Of a stretch of DNA of 17,354 nucleotides, positions 13,443 to 17,354 are shown piece after piece. Source of the stretch: Wenzhouxiangella sp. (lineage in GTDB: Bacteria; Pseudomonadota; Gammaproteobacteria; Xanthomonadales; Wenzhouxiangellaceae); assembly GCA_007123575.1 (NCBI GenBank), contig SKKV01000154.1:1-17354 (forward strand). The letters are read 5' to 3'. The notes under the pieces were generated by a model. That model did no database searches. It was given only the letters and a program-made list of their open reading frames with translations, and was not told where the DNA came from. A program made the translations under genes and the position numbers. Every line of letters starts with the position of its first letter. The first letter of the stretch is position 1.

Positions 13443-13926
13443 GTAGCCCGGACCAACGTGGCCGGGGGCCATGCTGGGTGGGGCACTGGAAATCCGGGAT
13501 TGGTGTGGTGCATGCCGAATGCGTCTCGGCGAAACCGGGCGCATGGAGAAGGATTCGGCATGGTCCCCGGCCGCACGCGCGGACGGTTTCCGGACAGGCA
13601 CGTGCAACGGCACTCCGCCTTCGCTTCTTGTGCGCAAGCGCACAAACCGCAAATGCTCCGCTGCCTGCACTTCTTGCCTTCGGTAAACCGCACCTGCCCT
13701 CCAACCTGCACGCGCTTAACGGTTTCCGGGCAGGCACGTGCAACGGCACTCCGCCTTCGCTTCTTGTGCGCAAGCGCACAAACCGCAAATGCTCCGCTGC
13801 CTGCACTTCTTGCCTGCGGCAAACCGCACCTGCCCTCCAACCTGCACGCGCGGACGGTTTCCGGGCAGGCGCTTCTTGCCTGCGGCAAACCGCACCTGCC
13901 CTCCAACCTGCGCTGGGCCGGGCTAC
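13443..13926 (+). repeat. REP/BIME-like unit G, enlarged to 484 bp
   Basis: The unit starts GTAGCCCGGACC and ends CCGGGCTAC, as the others do. The first about 130 bp match unit F. The rest is a tandemly amplified module block (13573-13926). It ends in the CCCAGCGC...GGTTGGAGGG REP subtype read on the minus strand, as in unit D. It lies just downstream (in the minus direction) of the DUF456 stop codon. Confidence 0.8.
13573..13926 (+). repeat. About 135-bp tandem repeat inside unit G (two full copies, one deleted copy)
   Basis: Copies start at 13573, 13708 and 13844 with GCACGCG. Successive copies of the ACGGTTTCCGG block lie at 13583, 13719 and 13854, a period of 135-136 bp. Each full copy carries a strong hairpin (TTGTGCGC / GCGCACAA) and the TTCTTGCC-TTC/TGC-GGCAAACCGC-like hairpin. 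The third copy lacks the middle about 55 bp and joins directly to the terminal REP. Confidence 0.82.
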
Positions 13927-13933
13927 GGTTTCT

Positions 13934-14437
13934 TCAGACCCACCAGGCGACCAGGAACCAGACCAGCATTACTGAGGCGATGACTACCTTGGCGAAGGTG
14001 CCTACTACTACGCCCAGGGTGGCGCCTACGCCGGCGCGCATGGAGCTGTCTATATTGGCCTGGCTGGCCAGGTGGCCCAGGACTGCGCCGATGAAGGGGC
14101 CCAGGAGCAGACCGGGCAGGCCGAAGAACAGGCCGACCAGGAGGCCGACGGTGGCACCTAAGATGGCGTGGCGGCCGGCGCCGAAGCGGCGGGCGCCTTC
14201 AGCCGTGGCGAGGAAGTCGATAATGACCGAGAGTACGGCCAGGACGCCGAGGGCGACCAGGGTGCCCCAGCCGACGCGCATGAAGCCGTCCAGCCAGGCA
14301 ATCAGGACCAGGCCGGCGAAGACGATGGGCACACCGGGAATGGCCGGCACCACGGTGCCGAGCAGGCCAACGATGATCAGCAGGATGGCAAGCGCCCAGC
14401 CGGGGTAGACCAGCAGTTCCCAGCTCAGCCACTCCAT
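13934..14437 (-). CDS. DUF456 family integral membrane protein
   Basis: A 167-residue, strongly hydrophobic protein with the DUF456 (PF04306) pattern. There are about five or six membrane segments, including residues 13-29 (GWALAILLIIVGLLGTV), about 60-75 and about 140-165. Glycine-rich loops follow, with the internal stretch PGLLLGPFIGAVLGHLA. The motif VPAIPGVPIVFAGLVLIAW after the first helix is typical. The function of this family is not established. The ATG at 14437 is 18 bp after the rbfA stop, so it is probably the third gene of infB-rbfA-DUF456. The usual neighbour truB is not present. The gene ends against REP unit G. Confidence 0.85.
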   Translation of the reverse strand: MEWLSWELLVYPGWALAILLIIVGLLGTVVPAIPGVPIVFAGLVLIAWLDGFMRVGWGTLVALGVLAVLSVIIDFLATAEGARRFGAGRHAILGATVGLLVGLFFGLPGLLLGPFIGAVLGHLASQANIDSSMRAGVGATLGVVVGTFAKVVIASVMLVWFLVAWWV

Positions 14438-14455
14438 GGGCGTTTCGACCCCGGC

Positions 14456-14806
14456 TCAGCCGCGCGACTTGCGGGCCGCAGCCAGGAGTTGTTCGATGCG
14501 CTGGCCGGATTCAGACGAGGTGTCGTGGATGAACTTGAGGCTGGGCGTGAGGCGCAGGCGGATGCGGCCGCCGAGCTGGTGCCGGACCTGGCCGGTGTTT
14601 TCGTTCAGGAAGCGGATGATTTCCGGTGCCTGCTCGATTTCAAGCACGGCCACATAGACCTTGGCGTGGCTGAGATCACGCGCCACCTCGACATCGGTGA
14701 CGCTGATCAGGCCCCTGGGCAGCTCGTATTCGAACTCGTGCTGCAGGATATCGGCCAGTTCGCGCCGCAGCAGGCCGGCGACGCGTTCGGCGCGCGAGAC
14801 ACTCAT
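14456..14806 (-). CDS. rbfA: Ribosome-binding factor A
   Basis: A 116-residue KH-type RbfA, which binds the 30S subunit and helps 16S rRNA 5'-end maturation, especially in the cold. The start is the ATG at 14806 (SVSRAERVAGLL, matching the family N-terminus), 5 bp after the infB stop and preceded by TTAAGG. The longer open frame reads back into infB. Supporting residues include LISVTDVEVARDLSHAKVYV and the RLRLTPSLKFIHD motif near the C-terminus. Length is slightly shorter than E. coli RbfA (133). The infB-rbfA order is the classic one. Confidence 0.93.
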   Translation of the reverse strand: MSVSRAERVAGLLRRELADILQHEFEYELPRGLISVTDVEVARDLSHAKVYVAVLEIEQAPEIIRFLNENTGQVRHQLGGRIRLRLTPSLKFIHDTSSESGQRIEQLLAAARKSRG

Positions 14807-14811
14807 CAGCC

Positions 14812-17354
14812 TTAATCCAGGGTACGCTGTACTTCGACGCGCTCGAAGCATTCGATCTGGTCGCCCGGTTTGACGTCGTTATACTGCTTCACACCAATGC
14901 CGCACTCGGTACCGGCCTGGACCTCGCTGACATCGTCCTTGAAGCGGCGCAAGGATTCCAGCTCGCCCTCGAAGACCACCACATTGTCGCGCAGGACGCG
15001 AATCGGGTTGGCTCGTTTGACCACGCCTTCGATCACCAGGCAACCGGCAATGGCGCCAAGCTTGGAGGAGCGAAATACGTCCTTGACTTCGGCCAGGCCC
15101 AGGATCTGCTCCTTGGTTTCGGTGCCGAGCAGACCGCCGATGGCCTTTTTGACGTCGTCGATGGCGTCGTAGATCACGCTGTAGTAATTCAGGTCCAGGT
15201 CACCTTCCTGGATGATCTTGCGGGCCGAGGCGTCGGCGCGCACGTTGAAGCCAATGATGACCGCGCCCGAGGCCTGGGCCAGGCTGGCGTCGGACTCGGT
15301 GATTCCGCCGACACCGGAGGCGACGACATTGACCTTGATTTCTTCGGTCGACAGCCGGGTCAGTGCGTCGCGCAGGGCTTCGACCGAACCCTGGACGTCG
15401 GCCTTGATCACCAGGTTGACGTTCTGGGTCTCGCCACTGCCCTCGCCCATCTGGTCGAACAGGTTCTGCAGCTTGGCGGCCTGCTTTTCGGCCAGGCGGC
15501 CTTCGCGGGACGACTGCTTGCGCTGTTCTGCCGCTTCGCGCGCCTTGCGCTCGTCAGCCACGGCCAGAACGTCGTCGCCGGCATTGGGCACGCCGGACAA
15601 GCCGAGCACCTCGGCCGGAATGGACGGACCGGCTTCTTCGATGGCATTGCCAGTTTCATCGAACATGGCGCGCACGCGGCCATATTCTTCACCAGCCAGG
15701 ATCATGTCACCGCGGCGCAGGGTACCGTCCTGAACAAGGATGGTCGCGACCGGGCCGCGGCCCTTGTCCAGGGCTGACTCGACGACCACGCCGCGGCAGC
15801 GCCGGCTTGGAGCCGCCTTAAGCTCAAGGACTTCGGCCTGAACCAGGATGGCGTCAAGCAGGGCATCGATGCCGTCGCCGGTCATGGCCGATACGGGCAC
15901 GAAAATTTCCTCTCCACCCCACTCTTCCGGGACCACTTCTTCGGCCGCCAGCTCGGACTTGACCCGGTCGGGATCGGCCTCGGGCTTGTCCATCTTGTTA
16001 ACCGCCACGATCAGCGGCACACCAGCGGCGCGGGCGTGCTGAACGGCTTCCTTGGTCTGCGGCATGACGCCGTCGTCGGCGGCCACGACCAGGACGACGA
16101 TATCGGTGGCCTGGGCGCCGCGTGCGCGCATCGCGGTGAAGGCGGCGTGGCCCGGCGTATCGAGGAAGGTGACCACGCCGTTGTCGGTTTCGACGTGATA
16201 GGCACCGATGTGCTGGGTTATGCCGCCTTCTTCACCAGCGGCCACCTTGGCCCGGCGGATGTAGTCAAGCAGCGAGGTTTTGCCGTGGTCGACGTGACCC
16301 ATGACCGTGACCACCGGCGGACGGGTGGATTCTTCGACGTCGGACTGCTCCTCTTGGCCAACCAGTTCGGATTCAATGTCGCGCGCCTCGGCAACACGCG
16401 CCTCGTGGCCCATCTCTTCGACCACCAGCATGGCGGTTTCCTGGTCCAGCGGCTGGTTGATGGTGACCATGGAACCCATATTCATCAAGGCCTTGATCAG
16501 TTCACCGGCCTTGACCGCCATCAGCTTGGCCAAATCGCCAACGGTTATGGTTTCCGGAATTTCAATAGCGCGCTTGACCGGGGCGGTCGGCTTCTGGAAG
16601 CCGTGCTCGGTCGGCACGCTGGTCAACTTGCCCTTTCGCTTGGGCTTGCGGCGCTTCGACTTCGGCGTAACATGCAACTCTTCGCGACCGTAGCGGGTGC
16701 GACCATCGCCGCGTTTCGGCTCCTTGGCCGCTGATCGGCGCTTGCGTTCGGCTTCGCGCTCGGCAGCCTGACGCGCCACCTTGGCCTCGACTCGCGCCTG
16801 GGCTTCGGCCAGGGCACGCTCTTTTTCCAACTCGGCGCGGCGCGCTTCTTCCTCGGCCTCTCGCTGCTTGCGCTCTTCTTCTTCCATACGGGCGCGTTCT
16901 TCTTCCTGGCGAGCCTGTTCTTCGGCTTCCTGGCGCTTACGCTCGGCTTCTTCACGCTCGGCTTGCTCAGCCTCTTCGCGCGCCTGGCGCGCTTCTTCCA
17001 GCGCTCGCGCGGCCGCTTCGCGCTCGGGATCGCTCATTTCCTGCTCGGCAATGGCTCGGCGTTTAACGTAGGTGCGCTTCTTGCGGACCTCGACGTTGAC
17101 CGTGCGCGATGGGGCCGCGCCGCGCGAGCGCGGGCCGCGACCGGCGCCGCCGGCGGGGACCTTGATTTCGCTGACCGTCTTGCGTTTCAACGTGACCTTG
17201 CGCGGTCCGCTGGAGTCTTCCACGGCGCCTTTTCCGTGCGATGTGCGCAAGTAGGTCAAGAGTTTTTTCTTGTCCTCATTGGTCACCTCGGCCGACGGAT
17301 CGGAAACCTCGATCCCGGCATCGTTGAGCTGGGTGATCAGGCGCTCGGCGGTGA
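14812..17354 (-). CDS. infB: Translation initiation factor IF-2, 5' end beyond the window
   Basis: 846 residues are visible. The frame stays open from the TAA at 14812 to the right edge. A GTG at 17286 looks like a start but is internal: the 22 codons upstream (AERLITQLNDAGIEVSD...) are clearly the IF2 N-terminal domain, so only about 20 residues seem missing. Counting from that GTG: IF2 assembly domain (about 1-80), a charged E/R/A-rich coiled-coil linker (86-185), a basic linker (190-225), IF2_N (about 240-300), then the G domain. The G domain has GHVDHGKTS (330-338), DTPGH (376-380) and NKMD (430-433), and domains II-IV follow. IF-2 delivers initiator tRNA to the 30S subunit and promotes subunit joining. 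Confidence 0.96.
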   Translation of the reverse strand, partial: TAERLITQLNDAGIEVSDPSAEVTNEDKKKLLTYLRTSHGKGAVEDSSGPRKVTLKRKTVSEIKVPAGGAGRGPRSRGAAPSRTVNVEVRKKRTYVKRRAIAEQEMSDPEREAAARALEEARQAREEAEQAEREEAERKRQEAEEQARQEEERARMEEEERKQREAEEEARRAELEKERALAEAQARVEAKVARQAAEREAERKRRSAAKEPKRGDGRTRYGREELHVTPKSKRRKPKRKGKLTSVPTEHGFQKPTAPVKRAIEIPETITVGDLAKLMAVKAGELIKALMNMGSMVTINQPLDQETAMLVVEEMGHEARVAEARDIESELVGQEEQSDVEESTRPPVVTVMGHVDHGKTSLLDYIRRAKVAAGEEGGITQHIGAYHVETDNGVVTFLDTPGHAAFTAMRARGAQATDIVVLVVAADDGVMPQTKEAVQHARAAGVPLIVAVNKMDKPEADPDRVKSELAAEEVVPEEWGGEEIFVPVSAMTGDGIDALLDAILVQAEVLELKAAPSRRCRGVVVESALDKGRGPVATILVQDGTLRRGDMILAGEEYGRVRAMFDETGNAIEEAGPSIPAEVLGLSGVPNAGDDVLAVADERKAREAAEQRKQSSREGRLAEKQAAKLQNLFDQMGEGSGETQNVNLVIKADVQGSVEALRDALTRLSTEEIKVNVVASGVGGITESDASLAQASGAVIIGFNVRADASARKIIQEGDLDLNYYSVIYDAIDDVKKAIGGLLGTETKEQILGLAEVKDVFRSSKLGAIAGCLVIEGVVKRANPIRVLRDNVVVFEGELESLRRFKDDVSEVQAGTECGIGVKQYNDVKPGDQIECFERVEVQRTLD

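Noticed and set aside
13172..13906. A 245-codon N-terminal extension of RpoN
   Set aside because: The extension is translated repeat DNA with reiterated peptides. Sigma-54 homology starts exactly at MKQSARLQLKLGQ, with an AAGG and ATG.
13573..13926. CRISPR array
   Set aside because: The period (about 135 bp) and lack of unique spacers between short conserved repeats rule this out; no cas genes are present.
13260..14408. A 382-codon plus-strand open frame
   Set aside because: It runs through REP units F and G and antisense through the DUF456 gene; open only because of high GC and few stop codons.
17284..17286. GTG as the infB start codon
   Set aside because: The frame continues upstream to the window edge with residues typical of the IF2 N-terminal domain, so the true start is outside.

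Overview
This is a high-GC bacterial chromosome segment. Gene content and order point to a gammaproteobacterium near the Xanthomonadales/Wenzhouxiangella-type lineages. The main evidence is a chain rpoN-hpf-ptsN-hprK-rapZ-EIIA(Man)-ptsH-ptsI on the minus strand: HPr kinase is rare in gammaproteobacteria but occurs in this group. This placement is inferred from gene order, not from a search.

Layout. 1-151: the 5' end of a minus-strand gene, probably mfd. 152-1970: an accessory stretch with a 318-bp element bounded by perfect 23-bp inverted repeats (209-526), a REP-associated Y1 transposase (RAYT, 663-1232) and three REP/BIME-like units (1296-1884). 1971-5364, minus strand: ftsB, dapE, a REP unit, mtfA and suhB. 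5476-6562, plus strand: trmJ and an alkyltransferase-like (ATL) gene. 6685-13171, minus strand: the PTS/sigma-54 operon. 13172-13933: two more REP units, one internally amplified. 13934-17354, minus strand: a DUF456 membrane protein, rbfA and infB; infB runs off the right edge.

How the genes fit together. Enzyme I, HPr, an EIIA of the mannose family and EIIA-Ntr lie beside HPr kinase (HprK), RapZ, RpoN and the hibernation factor HPF, with no sugar permease (EIIB/EIIC) in view. This looks like a regulatory phosphorelay rather than sugar uptake. Five consecutive gene junctions in it are 4-nt start/stop overlaps. infB-rbfA is the translation-initiation/ribosome-maturation block. dapE and ftsB serve peptidoglycan precursor synthesis and division.

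The most unusual content is intergenic. A family of composite repeats begins with GTAG and a CCCGG...CCGGG hairpin and ends with its inverted copy. It fills the RAYT flank and four of the other gaps. Three of the four heptamer arrays (TTTACGG units followed by GTTCCGG units, always on the plus strand) sit 20-27 bp to the left of such a repeat. I see no tRNA, rRNA, CRISPR array or prophage genes. All stretches over 300 bp without a gene (152-662, 1233-1970, 3404-3760, 13172-13933) consist mainly of these repeats; 527-662 holds nothing recognisable apart from weak promoter-like sequence before the transposase.
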